64,000 bases of DNA from AWTP1-13 sp963820375 (GCA_963820375.1 CAWFZX010000014.1:37240-101239); one strand, 5' to 3'; counted from the first letter of the stretch, positions 47,144 to 56,902 are shown. Numbers and translations: made by a program. The notes: generated by a model from the sequence alone, not told the origin.

Positions 47144-48163
47144 ATGCTGCGAAAAGTTGAAGCAATCCAACGCTGGCCGTTGTGGATCCGCGTCACTGCG
47201 ACCGGCGTGGCGGTTGCCGCAGCATACCTAATTCAAATTCCCTTGGAGCGGGAAATACCCGGCGAACCATTCCTGCTCTTCTTATTAGCGGTGATCGGGG
47301 CGACGCTCGCCTTCGGGGCAACCGCAGGATTCGCTGGAGTAGCGATGACCACGGTTCTTTCAATTCGCTTCTTTGAACCGACCGCCGCTTTTGCACTCGA
47401 TCATGCGGTAGACCTAGTCAAGATTGAGGTGTTCGCGATCCTCGCAACCGTCTGCGTATTCGCCCTTGCGCACTACCATTACGCTTTGCACGCGTCCCTG
47501 AAGCGGGCGGAGGTAAGAAAGTCGCTTTTCTTTTCTGAGCTGGCGCATGGTGTCGCAAACAACTTTGCGGCCATTGCGGCCTTGATCAGCTTGAAGTCTT
47601 TCTCCGTCAATGACCCTAGGGCGCGGGCTGTCCTGGATGAGGCAATTGAGCAGGTCAAAGTGATGGGACGCGTGCATGGACGGCTGCGGGCTGGTGACCA
47701 AGAGGCACTGGTGGACAGCGAGCAGTTTTTCGGCGAACTGTGCAATGATCTCAATGCCTCGCTGGCACGCGGTCATCCGGTTTCGATCGAATGCAAGGCC
47801 GATAGCATTCCAGTGTGCATGGATCAGGCAACTTCGCTTGGTCTCATCGTCAATGAGCTTGTCACGAATGCAATTAAGCATGCCTTTCCTCATGGTCGGT
47901 CAGGTCGAATCCGTGTTGCCTTTGAAGTCCTCGAAGATGAATTGAGGCTTTGCGTGGAGGACGACGGGGTCGGCCTTCCTCCAGGTCTGCGAAAAGATCC
48001 CGGAAAGGGGCAAGATCTGGTGTCAGGGTTGGCGGATCAACTCGCGGGGCGTTTGGAAGTCACATCGACGAGCAGTGGCAGCTCATTCCGCGTGTCCGTT
48101 CCGTTCGCGAACCCGGTCCCGTCCACGCGATCCGAACAGCCTTCGGCAGCTCGTATCTATTGA
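47144..48163 (+). CDS. HWE/HisKA_2-type sensor histidine kinase with DUF4118-like membrane domain
   Basis: 339 residues. About four membrane helices in the first 110 residues (VTATGVAVAAAYLIQIP to FAILATVCVFALAHYHYAL) resemble the DUF4118/KdpD-type module. The dimerisation region has the phospho-acceptor in SELAHGVANNFAAIAALISL, and the ATPase part has NELVTNAIKHAF and DDGVGLPPG. The H-box departs from the usual HRVKNN form (HGVANN). No response regulator gene is next to it, so its partner is elsewhere. Confidence 0.85.
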   Translation: MLRKVEAIQRWPLWIRVTATGVAVAAAYLIQIPLEREIPGEPFLLFLLAVIGATLAFGATAGFAGVAMTTVLSIRFFEPTAAFALDHAVDLVKIEVFAILATVCVFALAHYHYALHASLKRAEVRKSLFFSELAHGVANNFAAIAALISLKSFSVNDPRARAVLDEAIEQVKVMGRVHGRLRAGDQEALVDSEQFFGELCNDLNASLARGHPVSIECKADSIPVCMDQATSLGLIVNELVTNAIKHAFPHGRSGRIRVAFEVLEDELRLCVEDDGVGLPPGLRKDPGKGQDLVSGLADQLAGRLEVTSTSSGSSFRVSVPFANPVPSTRSEQPSAARIY

Positions 48164-48711
48164 CCTGCGGGGTCCTACGGCACACCAGATCGTGGCCATG
48201 GTCGCACACCTCCAGATGCGTGCGCCCAGTTGCCACCATGGAGCGTGTGTAGGATCAATAGACAAGTGCCTCTGACGGAGACCGTACTCAGGGTTCCGTG
48301 TGGCGACACAGCAATCGACTTGCTCCCAGACTTCTTCCCCGTTCTAGGTTACCTGGACGAGTAGATCCTGTTGCCGTTGGCCATCGCGGGCGTAGTGCGC
48401 GTAATCGACCCTCTCATCCTTGCCGAACAGCGTGCCGCTGCTGCGGGCCGACCCGTTAGCAAGGCCGGCGCTGCCCTCGTTATTTTGTTGTGGGTGCTCC
48501 CGCTTGCACTGGCCGGATCAGCACCTCGATTGCACTCCCGCCCGTTGCGGAAGTCGGATGTCCCGCGTGAAAGGCGACCGCGGCGTGCGGACCCGGCCAA
48601 GGTTCAGTTTTGTCGTACACTTGATAGTCTCTGAATCGATTCGTCTCTTGGGCCTCCGGCCGGGTCGATTTCGCGACCGCAAAAGGTTGCAGGCATTGAA
48701 GGGTCCAGAGC
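48164..48711. other. Intergenic, no convincing gene
   Basis: One plus-strand frame near 48370-48530 has a hydrophobic stretch (KAGAALVILLWVLPLALAGS) that could be a fragment of a membrane protein, but no start or family can be supported. Confidence 0.35.
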
Positions 48712-49659
48712 ATGCGCATCGCCTTCATTTGGTCGACGCTGTCATCAATATTCTTCGCGATCCTTGCCTGCGCGCCGGCCAATGCCCAGCACCATTTGGA
48801 AATCGAGCAGCCGAAGGTTGAAGCAGGTGAGATCGAGATCGAATATCGCGGCGACTATCACTTCCAGCAGCCAAGCCGCCGTTTTGTTCAAACCCCGCAG
48901 CTTGTGTTCGATGATAACGGGTTTAGCCGCCAGCGGCATTCCATTGGCATAGGCTACGGCCTGACAAAGTGGCTGGGCCTGCTGGTCGGCCTCGAGGCCG
49001 AGCAGGCGCGCTTCGAAGATGCGGAAACCCTTGCAGGTGCCCGGGGTTTCGATGAACTTAAAGTCACGGAAATAGAGCTCGAAGGTACGATTGTTCTGGT
49101 GCCCGCGGGCAAGAACGGCTTCGCTGCCGCCGCGCTCATCCAGCAACACATTGCTTTCGAGCAGGACGAAGCACACCAATTGTTCCTGGGAACCGCTCTG
49201 CAATACGCCTTGGGCCCGTGGTCGGCGACCGCCAATCTCTATGCGGTCAAGAACATTGGCGGCCGGGGAGAGCGCGATGGCGCGTCGATCAGTGATGAGC
49301 GCTGGGACTTCCAGTACGCCGCGCAGGTCAAATATCAGGTCAACAGCCGTCTCGCGCTTGCGCTCGAGGGCTATGGTGTCGTCGAGCGGCTCGGAAACAG
49401 CGGCACCAAGAGCGATGCGAGACAGCTATTCGGCGACTTTGACAGGCACCTGCTCGGACCGGCGATCTACTATAGCTGGAGCGACCACGACAATACCGCC
49501 GGGAAACCCGGCAAGGGCCTTCGGGTGCGCAGCGCTGACGTGGACAAGAACGGCGAGAAGAATGGTCCGACGTATAGCATGGGTGCAGGTGTGCTCTTCG
49601 GGCTCACCGAAAACACCCCCGATGTGGTCCTGAAGTGGACCCTGGGCGTGGAATTCTGA
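48712..49659 (+). CDS. Outer-membrane beta-barrel-like hypothetical protein
   Basis: 315 residues. Signal peptide (IAFIWSTLSSIFFAILACAP ending ANAQ). The rest is rich in alternating strands, for example AGEIEIEYRGDYHFQQ, RHSIGIGYGLTKWLGLLVGL, AAALIQQHIAFEQDEAHQLF and ALEGYGVVERLG, and it ends WTLGVEF with a C-terminal Phe, the outer-membrane insertion signal. Shape and length resemble the 'MetA-pathway of phenol degradation'/transporter-like barrel group. Acts probably in the outer membrane; substrate unknown. Confidence 0.7.
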   Translation: MRIAFIWSTLSSIFFAILACAPANAQHHLEIEQPKVEAGEIEIEYRGDYHFQQPSRRFVQTPQLVFDDNGFSRQRHSIGIGYGLTKWLGLLVGLEAEQARFEDAETLAGARGFDELKVTEIELEGTIVLVPAGKNGFAAAALIQQHIAFEQDEAHQLFLGTALQYALGPWSATANLYAVKNIGGRGERDGASISDERWDFQYAAQVKYQVNSRLALALEGYGVVERLGNSGTKSDARQLFGDFDRHLLGPAIYYSWSDHDNTAGKPGKGLRVRSADVDKNGEKNGPTYSMGAGVLFGLTENTPDVVLKWTLGVEF

Positions 49660-49827
49660 CAGCGCCGCCCTTGGGGCCGAGCGACGGGGCGTCGGTCTGC
49701 TCTCGGTGCCATCCGGTGGAGGGCACGCTGCGACCGCCGGAAGAAGCCCTCACTACGAGGCGGGCTATCCTTGACGTCGCCGCCGGTAGTCCCCAGTGAC
49801 CCGCCGCCAGTTACCAGCCCAATCCGT

Positions 49828-50040
49828 CTATGACCCGCCGGCGAAGCCGTCGTGTCCATCCTGAATAGGCGGGCAAGGGACCGATCCGTAGGAGCAGAAG
49901 ACGCAGCACTTGCCTTTCATCGGCTTCATGCGGTGGCCGCACCCCTTGCAATCGTAGATGTACTGACAGGCATCAGTCGGCATTGTCTCAGTTGAACTGG
50001 CACCGCATTCCGGGCAGGTGATGACAGATTGCAATTCCAT
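49828..50040 (-). CDS. GDCCVFCSYG-type small cysteine-rich protein
   Basis: 70 residues from ATG 50040. A zinc-ribbon-like N-terminal half (VITCPECGASSTETM, then YIYDCKGCGHRMKPMKG) is followed by KCCVFCSYGSVPCPPIQ, the signature of the 'GDCCVFCSYG motif' proteins, here with Lys in place of Asp. These small proteins are commonly encoded beside mercury, zinc or cation-efflux genes. Here the CDF exporter and a MerR gene lie about 1 kb away, which fits. Confidence 0.8.
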   Translation of the reverse strand: MELQSVITCPECGASSTETMPTDACQYIYDCKGCGHRMKPMKGKCCVFCSYGSVPCPPIQDGHDGFAGGS

Positions 50041-50318
50041 TGGGTGCGCACCCCAACTGTAAATGCAGGACGGCAATCTAATTCCTGTAGCAAGTTACAA
50101 AAGTAAGTAACCCAAAGTCGGAGACTGAAGGGGGACCGTGGCCGCTGCCGGTCCTCTGGTAAGTTGCCGCACGTCGGCAATCAGGGCGAACATTGTCAGG
50201 GGGAGCGAGTCCCTGACCCGCGTCTGCCCTCGACGGATCACACTCAGCAGCAACTGAGACCGGCGCCTCCACGGCATTCTTGCCGCAAAGCCCAGAAGCA
50301 TCGGGCAACCGGCGACCA

Positions 50319-50765
50319 TCAGTGCAGCGCTCCGGATGGGTACTGTGCCTCGACGAGGGGCAGGAGCATCTTGATTTTAGCGAGTCCCAAACCAGCCCTG
50401 CTTGCGTCCTTGTCTTCCGCGGCGTGATGCATCTCGTCGACCGCCTTCCGGAGCTGCTCGACAGCCGAGCGCAGCTTCTTTTGTTTGTCCGCCGACACCA
50501 TCGTCGACTTTTCTTTGAGCACGTGGACGGCAGCCTCAAGGTGCTCGCCGGCCTCGTGCACCGGCTCAAGCTCTTTGGCAGCAATGCTCTTTTCTGCGTC
50601 GCTAACTTTGGTTGTGATCAGGGTCCATGCCGCCTTGACGTCGGCGGGCGGCGTAACTTTGAAATGCGATTCCTTTGCATGATCCTTTTTTTGTGCGGCG
50701 GCTGGGCCTGCGAGGGCGATGGCAATAGCCAGCGCGCAAGCAGAGGCTCGACGCATCAGCAGCAT
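50319..50765 (-). CDS. Secreted helical protein of metal-resistance neighbourhood
   Basis: 148 residues from ATG 50765, preceded by AAAAGGAGATCG. Signal peptide ends GPAAAQ. The mature part is almost entirely helical and Lys/Glu/Ala-rich (VKAAWTLITTKVSDAEKSIA, EPVHEAGEHLEAAVHVLKE, SAVEQLRKAVDEMHHAAEDK) with several His. This composition suits a periplasmic metal-binding helical bundle. It is encoded next to the CDF exporter on the same strand. No family named with confidence. Confidence 0.65.
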   Translation of the reverse strand: MLLMRRASACALAIAIALAGPAAAQKKDHAKESHFKVTPPADVKAAWTLITTKVSDAEKSIAAKELEPVHEAGEHLEAAVHVLKEKSTMVSADKQKKLRSAVEQLRKAVDEMHHAAEDKDASRAGLGLAKIKMLLPLVEAQYPSGALH

Positions 50766-50857
50766 GCTGCGATCTCCTTTTCCTGGTCTGCAGCACCTCC
50801 CCGCAGGGCGATTTCATTGAGGAAAGGCTCGCGTGTATTGGCCATCGGGGGCAGATC

Positions 50858-51499
50858 CTACTCGGCCGCCACCGAAATCGGCCTCGCGGATTGATGCAAC
50901 TCGGCCAAGGCGTGCCGGAAAACAATTCCTGCACCCTGCACGGCAAGGGCGGCCATGCTTGCAGCGACGATGAGGTCCGGCCAGCCAGTGCCTGTTCCGA
51001 AAACGCCGAGGGCGGCCAGCAGCACGGCTAGGTTGCCGAGCACGTCGTTTCGCGTGCAGATCCACGCTGAGCGCATATTGGAGTCTCCGCCGCGGTATGC
51101 CCACAGCAACGCAAAGGATCCAGCATTGGCGGCAAGTGCCGTGAACCCTACCGCTCCCATGGTGAACGCCTGCGGAAGGGTGCCGTGAACGGCGTGCCAG
51201 ATGGTAATGCCGATCACCCAAAGGCCGAAGACGCCCATGGTCGCCGCTTTGGCGAGGGCCGCCATGGCTCGGTAACGCAGGGCCATCCCCACGACAAACA
51301 GGCTGATGGCGTAGTTACCCGCATCGCCGAGAAAGTCGAGCGCGTCGGCTTGCAGCGAGGCCGAGCCCGCGGCGAGGCCAGCACCAATCTCCACCGCGAA
51401 CATGGCGGCGTTAATGGCCAGCACGAGCCATAGAGCGCGCCGGTAGCCGGGATCCGGCGTCCCGAATTTAGACCCGCCCCCGCAGCAGCTCGCGCTCAT
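50858..51499 (-). CDS. Cation diffusion facilitator-type exporter
   Basis: 213 residues from ATG 51499. The N-terminus MSASCCGGGSKFGTP carries a Cys pair likely to touch metal. Six membrane helices follow; TM2 has LQADALDFLGDAGNYAISLF and TM5 has ICTRNDVLGNLAVLLA, the paired D/N sites of CDF transporters in their membrane metal site. The protein lacks the usual C-terminal cytoplasmic domain. It is transcribed from a MerR-type promoter shared with the divergent regulator, so it is metal-inducible by design. Confidence 0.87.
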   Translation of the reverse strand: MSASCCGGGSKFGTPDPGYRRALWLVLAINAAMFAVEIGAGLAAGSASLQADALDFLGDAGNYAISLFVVGMALRYRAMAALAKAATMGVFGLWVIGITIWHAVHGTLPQAFTMGAVGFTALAANAGSFALLWAYRGGDSNMRSAWICTRNDVLGNLAVLLAALGVFGTGTGWPDLIVAASMAALAVQGAGIVFRHALAELHQSARPISVAAE

Positions 51500-51529
51500 G
51501 CTTGACGTCCTTTCGCTTTCGACCCACAT

Positions 51530-51560
51530 CACATAGCATCTACAGCGACTGTAGGTTCAA
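51530..51560 (-). promoter_or_regulatory. MerR-type promoter/operator of the CDF exporter
   Basis: On the minus strand: -35 TTGAAC (complement of 51555-51560), a 19-bp spacer, and -10 TATGTG (complement of 51530-51535). The spacer contains the perfect inverted repeat CTACAG-CGA-CTGTAG (51540-51554). An over-long 19-bp spacer with a centred dyad is the hallmark of promoters activated by MerR-family regulators. The direction is towards the CDF gene (start 51499). Confidence 0.75.
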
Positions 51561-51574
51561 GAGCAAAATCGAAC

Positions 51575-51976
51575 ATGGACCTTGCCATAGGCGAGCTGGC
51601 TCGGCGTTCGGGTTACGCCGTGTAAACGCTGCGCTACTACGAGCAGATCGGCTTGATGCCCAAGCCGCCCAGGACCTCGGGAGGTCAGCGCCGCTACGGT
51701 GAAGATCTGCTGCGCCGGCTGCTCTTCATCCGGCGCGCTCGCGACTTGGGGTTCGAGAGCGAAGACAGCCGCGGCCTACTCGATCTCGCTGGCCGACCCG
51801 ATCAGTCCTGCGCGTCCGTCGACGGCATAGCCAAGGCGCATCTCGTCTCCATCGAGGACAAAATTGCCCGGCTGACGGCACTCAGGGCGGAGGTCAATCG
51901 CATGCTCAAAGCGTGCGCCAAGGGGCGCATAGCCCAGTGCAAAGTGATCGATGTCCTGGCTCGCTATTCGGATTGA
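51575..51976 (+). pseudogene. MerR-family metal regulator with in-frame stop at codon 17
   Basis: From ATG 51575 the reading is MDLAIGELARRSGYAV, a TAA stop at 51623-51625, then TLRYYEQIGLMPKPPRTSGG and a complete MerR-type effector region ending VIDVLARYSD. The stop falls in the recognition part of the winged helix (the usual reading is '..V...TLRYYE'). The remainder is intact, with Cys at CASVD and CAKGRIAQC that would be the metal ligands. Either a genuine nonsense mutation or a sequencing error. Divergent from the CDF gene with a perfect operator between. Confidence 0.8.
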
Positions 51977-52440
51977 TCGACCGAGGGTCTCTTGATGGCA
52001 CGACCCGGAAGACTTCCGCAGTGGAGAGATTAAGTCTGGAATCGGTGATCAACCGACGCTCGGCTGACGTGGCCGTGCGGACCGCGCTTTTGGCCGTGCG
52101 GCGAAGCTGCGACTACCAAGCGAGCTACCTGGGTCCGTCAATTGCTCCGGCGAGATGTGGGCAAACCCCTCGGGTGATCAAGGCAGCTGCCCAACTTGGG
52201 GGTGCAACTGTCGGAGCGGCGGGACACTCAGCATAAGTGCTCCTGGCCTACACATCGCAACTGCCGGGGACCATCGAGCTCATCCGCCTCTCTATCGGAT
52301 GCCTGAGCAACACTAGTGCCTGAGCAACCGTCTTGTTGAGATCAGGGGTTTCTCCCGATACCGCCGCCAGCAACGACCGCGAACCATGATGTCAATTGCA
52401 GGGGGGCCTGCAGGATCTAGCAGTCCCAAAGGTCGTCTCC
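51977..52440. other. Intergenic, no gene seen
   Basis: No supported coding sequence. TGCCTGAGCAAC occurs twice, 17 bp apart, near 52299-52328. Confidence 0.45.
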
Positions 52441-53832
52441 ATGAAATCCCTGTCTCGCCGAAAATTTGTTGCAACGATGCCCTGCCTTGGCGTGGCGCTG
52501 TCCACGGCAGCGCGCGCGCAAGGCGCAAAGCCAGCGGCAGAGGTCGCAACGCTATTCCGGGATGTCCGGGTCTTCGATGGTACGAGCGTCACAGCAAGCG
52601 TGAGCAAGCACGTTCTCGTGCGGGGAAATACCATCGAGCGGATTTCGCAAGATCCGATCCCGGTCAACTCCAGCGCCAACACCAGGATCATCGCCGGCGG
52701 TGGGCGCACGCTGATGCCTGGGCTGATCGACATGCACTGGCATACGATGCTCGTGCGTCCAACACCGGCGGCGCTCCTGACGGGAGATATCGGCCATCTC
52801 AACTTACAGGCTGGAGCCGAGGCGACGGCTACGCTGCTGCGCGGCTTCACCACCATTCGTGACATGGGCGGACCGGTCTTCGGCCTGAAGCGCGCCATCG
52901 ACGAGGGCGTGCTGCCAGGCCCGCGCATCTACCCGTCTGGCGCGGTAATCACCGTCACCAGCGGCCATGGAGATTTCCGCCAGCCCTTCGAGTTACCTCG
53001 CGCTGTAGGCAATCCGCAGTCACGCGGAGAGAAAACCGGCGGGGCTATGATCGCGGATAGTCCGGACGAGGTCCGCGTGCGCGTTCGCGAGCAACTCCTG
53101 CAGGGCGCGTCTCAGATCAAACTCACGGCGGGCGGCGGTGTGGCCTCGCCCAATAGCCCGCTCGACGCCACCACCTTCACCGAACTAGAACTGCGGGCTG
53201 CCGTTGAGGCGGCCGAAAACTGGGGCACGTACGTCGCCGCGCACGCCTATACGCCGGCTTCGATCCAGCGGGCAATTGCCGCAGGCGTGAAGTGCATCGA
53301 ACACGGCCATCTGATGGATGCAGCAACGGCCGAACTGATGGCGGAGAAGGGGATCTGGTTCTGCACGCAGGCATTCCCCGATGAAATGGCCGACGCGTTT
53401 CCGCTGGGCTCGCAAGAACGAGCCAAGGCGATGCAGGTGTTTGCCGGTACGGACAGAACGTTTCAGCTGGCGAAAAAGCACAAGCTCAAGACGGCATTTG
53501 GCACCGATATTCTGTTCTCTGCGAGGCTGGCGCAGCGACAGGGGGAATTGCTGGCCAAGCTGGTGGGTTGGTACACCCCGGCCGAAACTCTCGCCATGGC
53601 GACGGGGACCAACGCCGAGCTGCTGGCGCTATCGGGCAAGCGCAATCCCTATCCAGGCAGGCTTGGCGTGGTCGAGCAAGGCGCACTCGCTGACCTCCTG
53701 CTGGTCGACGGTGACCCGATTGCAGACATCAAGCTGGTCGCGGACCCGGCGAAAAGCTTCCTGGTCATCATGAAAGACGGCGTGATCTACAAGAACTTGC
53801 TGGATCCCAGCATGGCGCTCACTGGCAATTAA
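52441..53832 (+). CDS. Tat-exported amidohydrolase (imidazolonepropionase/prolidase-like)
   Basis: 463 residues from ATG 52441. Twin-arginine signal MKSLSRRKFVATMPCLGVAL ends AARAQG. The metal-dependent amidohydrolase fold is complete: MPGLIDMHWHTM (first two His of the binuclear site), QIKLTAGGG with the bridging Lys, AAHAYTP, CIEHGHLMD, and AFGTDILF with the acid. This resembles periplasmic or exported Xaa-Pro or N-acyl amino acid hydrolases of subtype ImidL-like. Convergent with the FAD oxidoreductase gene. The substrate is not determinable. Confidence 0.87.
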   Translation: MKSLSRRKFVATMPCLGVALSTAARAQGAKPAAEVATLFRDVRVFDGTSVTASVSKHVLVRGNTIERISQDPIPVNSSANTRIIAGGGRTLMPGLIDMHWHTMLVRPTPAALLTGDIGHLNLQAGAEATATLLRGFTTIRDMGGPVFGLKRAIDEGVLPGPRIYPSGAVITVTSGHGDFRQPFELPRAVGNPQSRGEKTGGAMIADSPDEVRVRVREQLLQGASQIKLTAGGGVASPNSPLDATTFTELELRAAVEAAENWGTYVAAHAYTPASIQRAIAAGVKCIEHGHLMDAATAELMAEKGIWFCTQAFPDEMADAFPLGSQERAKAMQVFAGTDRTFQLAKKHKLKTAFGTDILFSARLAQRQGELLAKLVGWYTPAETLAMATGTNAELLALSGKRNPYPGRLGVVEQGALADLLLVDGDPIADIKLVADPAKSFLVIMKDGVIYKNLLDPSMALTGN

Positions 53833-53869
53833 CAGCTCACGTTCGGGGCCTGCACCAACTGCGCCGTCA

Positions 53870-53892
53870 ATGCCGCACAGGTCGTGCGGCAT
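53870..53892. terminator. Bidirectional terminator hairpin
   Basis: Perfect 9-bp arms ATGCCGCAC (53870-53878) and GTGCGGCAT (53884-53892) with a 5-nt loop, in the 75-bp gap between the convergent amidohydrolase and FAD-oxidoreductase genes. Lacks a clear T-run. Confidence 0.5.
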
Positions 53893-53907
53893 CCCCGTTA
53901 GCTCCAC

Positions 53908-55578
53908 TCAGCGTGCCGCCAGATAAGCTGCCCAGCTCAAGGGCACGCCGTCGCTGAGCAAGCCACGTTGCAAGCTGGACCTCAGGTCCGCATCCCCGTG
54001 AATTGCCGCGGCGGATTTGCCCTGCTCGAGGCAGAACGCCGCCAGCGCCCCCGCCGCCTCGCCGATGTTCCACTCGACGGGATGCAGGCGAAAGCAGCCG
54101 TTGGTGATGTGCGTGGTGCCGATGTTCTTCGCCGCCGCAATCAAGTTGCGCAGCCGAACGGGCACCAGTGCGCCGAGAGGAATTTGGAAAGGGCGTGTGC
54201 GACAACTGACACCCACGTCTTCCGGACCAGCGCGATGAATGTCGATGGGGTACCAGCCTACGCCGACAGAATCATCGACATGGGCAGCAGTTGGTCCGAC
54301 CTGAAAATGAGCCGACACATCCTGCTCAACCACGGTTCGCAACGCCTTGATGCGGCGGGACTCGCGAATGTAGGGAAATTTGGCCAGTCCATCTAGACTG
54401 CCCATGAGGTCGGCCCGCAGCTTCAGCTCGGATGCGCCGAGGCGATCGCCTTCAGCGGGAGCCTCCGTCTGCAGCCAATACAGGAACCCTAGACTGGCCC
54501 GCTTGGCGTCCTGCAGGGCTGCGGCGACGGCATTGGCAGGACGATCGATGATGCTGGATTCCCGGTAGTCGTTGCCGGGCCAGTTGAACATCGACAGGTC
54601 GCTCGGAAAGGCCGAGTCGAACTGATCGTGATCGACCAAGCGGCGATATGTCCACAGGCCGCCCTTCGTGCCGGGCATGGTCTGGAAGACTTTGTAGGTC
54701 AGCCAGCCGCTATCCTCGCCATAGATTTCGCCGCCGTGCACCTCGATGGTCAGGCTGTAGGGTTGCGACCGGCGAAAGAATTCGTAGCGCGCGGGCCGCT
54801 CGACGACATGGCGCTCGTGTGGGGGGCGCCGCTCCAGCCCGAACACATAGGTGAAGCTCTGCACGCAGTGCGGCTTGGGCTCGGAAGGCTGCGCATGCGG
54901 CTCGCCGGTCTCAGCAATTGTTTCGGCGCCGAGGCGGTATTCAGCACCGACGAGGGGCAGCAGGTCGCCGAGCTCGGTGGCATCGAGCACAATCTTCGGG
55001 CGAAAGCAGATTGCAGCACCATCGTCGAGATGGATCGCTGTCACGGAACTGATGCAATCGTCCGCAACTTCGGCTGCGGCGGCCTTGCTGCGCAGATGCA
55101 GCACAACGCGACCGGCCTCTATGTGCGGCTGCAGCAGCGCCAGCATCGTTGCCAGCGCCACCTTTGGCTCGAAGGCGACGCGCGTGACCCAGCAGTTCCC
55201 GGGATTGAAGTGGGGCTGTTTGCCGGCAGCGTTGGCGTGGGTGCGGTAGTGATCGCGCAAGGCGTTTCTGAGCGTGTAGTAGTTGGCAGTGCCGCCGAAG
55301 TTTTCAATATGTTCGTGCTCATCAAGGGCGGAGACGCCCTGTGCGGTTAACTGGCCGCCGATCCAATCGGTTTCCTCCAGCAGATGCACCTTGCGTCCGC
55401 GCTGGGCTGCGGCGAGCGCGGCGGCCACTCCCCCGGTGCCGCCGCCAACGATCAGGATCTCGCACTCGATCACACGCGACGGTTTCAGAGTGCCTGTGCG
55501 GACGACGGCGACGCCGGGATCGCCATCGACTGGCACGCACATGATGTCGACGAGTTCGTCGAGAACGTTTTGCATCAC
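53908..55578 (-). CDS. FAD-dependent oxidoreductase (PF12831-type), last gene of catabolic cluster
   Basis: 556 residues, soluble, no signal. The dinucleotide-binding Rossmann motif is ECEILIVGGGTGGVAAALAA (GGGTGG about residues 45-50), followed by LLEETDWIGGQLTAQGVSAL. That pattern and length match the 'FAD_oxidored' family, in which members dehydrogenate sugars, steroids or other alcohols. The C-terminal half has GVGWYPIDIHRAGPEDVGVS and NIGTTHITNGCFRLHPVEWN. It starts eight bases after the TRAP large-permease stop, so it is in the same operon. Confidence 0.83.
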   Translation of the reverse strand: MMQNVLDELVDIMCVPVDGDPGVAVVRTGTLKPSRVIECEILIVGGGTGGVAAALAAAQRGRKVHLLEETDWIGGQLTAQGVSALDEHEHIENFGGTANYYTLRNALRDHYRTHANAAGKQPHFNPGNCWVTRVAFEPKVALATMLALLQPHIEAGRVVLHLRSKAAAAEVADDCISSVTAIHLDDGAAICFRPKIVLDATELGDLLPLVGAEYRLGAETIAETGEPHAQPSEPKPHCVQSFTYVFGLERRPPHERHVVERPARYEFFRRSQPYSLTIEVHGGEIYGEDSGWLTYKVFQTMPGTKGGLWTYRRLVDHDQFDSAFPSDLSMFNWPGNDYRESSIIDRPANAVAAALQDAKRASLGFLYWLQTEAPAEGDRLGASELKLRADLMGSLDGLAKFPYIRESRRIKALRTVVEQDVSAHFQVGPTAAHVDDSVGVGWYPIDIHRAGPEDVGVSCRTRPFQIPLGALVPVRLRNLIAAAKNIGTTHITNGCFRLHPVEWNIGEAAGALAAFCLEQGKSAAAIHGDADLRSSLQRGLLSDGVPLSWAAYLAAR

Positions 55579-55585
55579 AGGCTCT

Positions 55586-56902
55586 TCAGCGCGCCATCGT
55601 TTGCGGCAACCAAAGCGCGATCTGCGGAAATGCCATCACCAAGCCGAGCACGATGATCTGCAGGATGAGATAGGGCCAGATCGATCCGAAGATCTGGCTC
55701 AGCGTGATGCCGGGCGGCGTGACGCCCTTGAGGTAAAAGGCGGCGGGACCGAACGGCGGCGAGATATAAGAGATCTGCATATTGAGGCAGAACAGGGCGC
55801 CGAGCCAGACCAGATCAAAGCCCAGCTTCTCGGCGATCGGCACGAAGATTGGGGCGGTGAGGAACAGGATGCCGATCCAGTCGATGAAGCATCCCAAGAT
55901 GATCCAGATGAGCTGGAACATGATGATGATGTAGATCGGCTCCAGCGGCAGCGACGTCATGGTATCCTGGATCAGCCTGGTGCCCCCCGCCAATGTGTAC
56001 ACGCCGATGAGCGCCGAGGAGCCAAAGAACAGCCAGTAGAGCATCACCGTGACTTTGGTGGTCTCCTCGATGGCGTGGCGGACGGCAGCCATGGAGAGCT
56101 TGCGATTGACGACCATTGCCAAGAAGGCGCCGGCGACACCCACGCCCGCGGCCTCCGTCGGCGTGGCAATGCCGAGGTACAAGGAGCCGAGCACCATCAG
56201 CGCAACCAACAAGGGTATGGCGAGCTCTCCGAGCAGCCGCACCTTCTCGCGCATTGGCAGATTGCGCTCCTCGGCAGGGGCAGGCGGAGCAAGCTCGGGA
56301 GAGATCCAGCAGCGGACGATGATGTAGCCGCAGTAGGAGCCGGCCAGCAGCAGCCCTGGTATGACGCCCGCCATATAGAGTTGGCCAATGGAAACGCCTG
56401 CCGTTAGGCCATAGAGGATAAAAACGACACTGGGCGGAATGAGCGTGGCAAGGCCTCCGCCGGCACAGATACTGCCAAGTGCGATCCGCTTGTCATAGCC
56501 ACGGCTCAACATCGCCGGCAGCGCGATCACGCCCATGGTGACGATCTCGGCGCCGATCACGCCCACCATCGTTGCCATCAGCGCGCAGGAGAAGATCACC
56601 GCAACCGCCAAGCCGCCGGGCACGGCGCCGAACCAGACGTGCACGGCGCGGAAGATGGCGTCGGCGACGCCGGCGCGCTCCAGGATACATGCCATGAAAA
56701 TAAACAAAGGCACGGACACGAGGACGTAGTTGCCCATCAGCGTGAAGACGCGGCTGATGACTAACGTCAGTCCAGGCAGCCCAAACAGGGCATAGGCGAA
56801 CATCACCGCCACCGCGCCGGTGGCGAACGCGAGCGGCACGCCAGCGAGCAGGATAGCGACAAACACGACGACGAACAGGATGCTGAGCAGCTCGATACTC
56901 AT
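55586..56902 (-). CDS. dctM: TRAP transporter large permease (DctM)
   Basis: 438 residues, about 12-13 membrane segments, beginning MSIELLSILFVVVFVAILLA with GVPLAFATGAVAV. The family motif around GSICAGGGLATLIPPSVVFI is present. It overlaps the DctQ gene by four bases (ATGA). The TRAP system imports organic acids with a sodium or proton gradient. Its ligand is not known. Confidence 0.92.
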   Translation of the reverse strand: MSIELLSILFVVVFVAILLAGVPLAFATGAVAVMFAYALFGLPGLTLVISRVFTLMGNYVLVSVPLFIFMACILERAGVADAIFRAVHVWFGAVPGGLAVAVIFSCALMATMVGVIGAEIVTMGVIALPAMLSRGYDKRIALGSICAGGGLATLIPPSVVFILYGLTAGVSIGQLYMAGVIPGLLLAGSYCGYIIVRCWISPELAPPAPAEERNLPMREKVRLLGELAIPLLVALMVLGSLYLGIATPTEAAGVGVAGAFLAMVVNRKLSMAAVRHAIEETTKVTVMLYWLFFGSSALIGVYTLAGGTRLIQDTMTSLPLEPIYIIIMFQLIWIILGCFIDWIGILFLTAPIFVPIAEKLGFDLVWLGALFCLNMQISYISPPFGPAAFYLKGVTPPGITLSQIFGSIWPYLILQIIVLGLVMAFPQIALWLPQTMAR

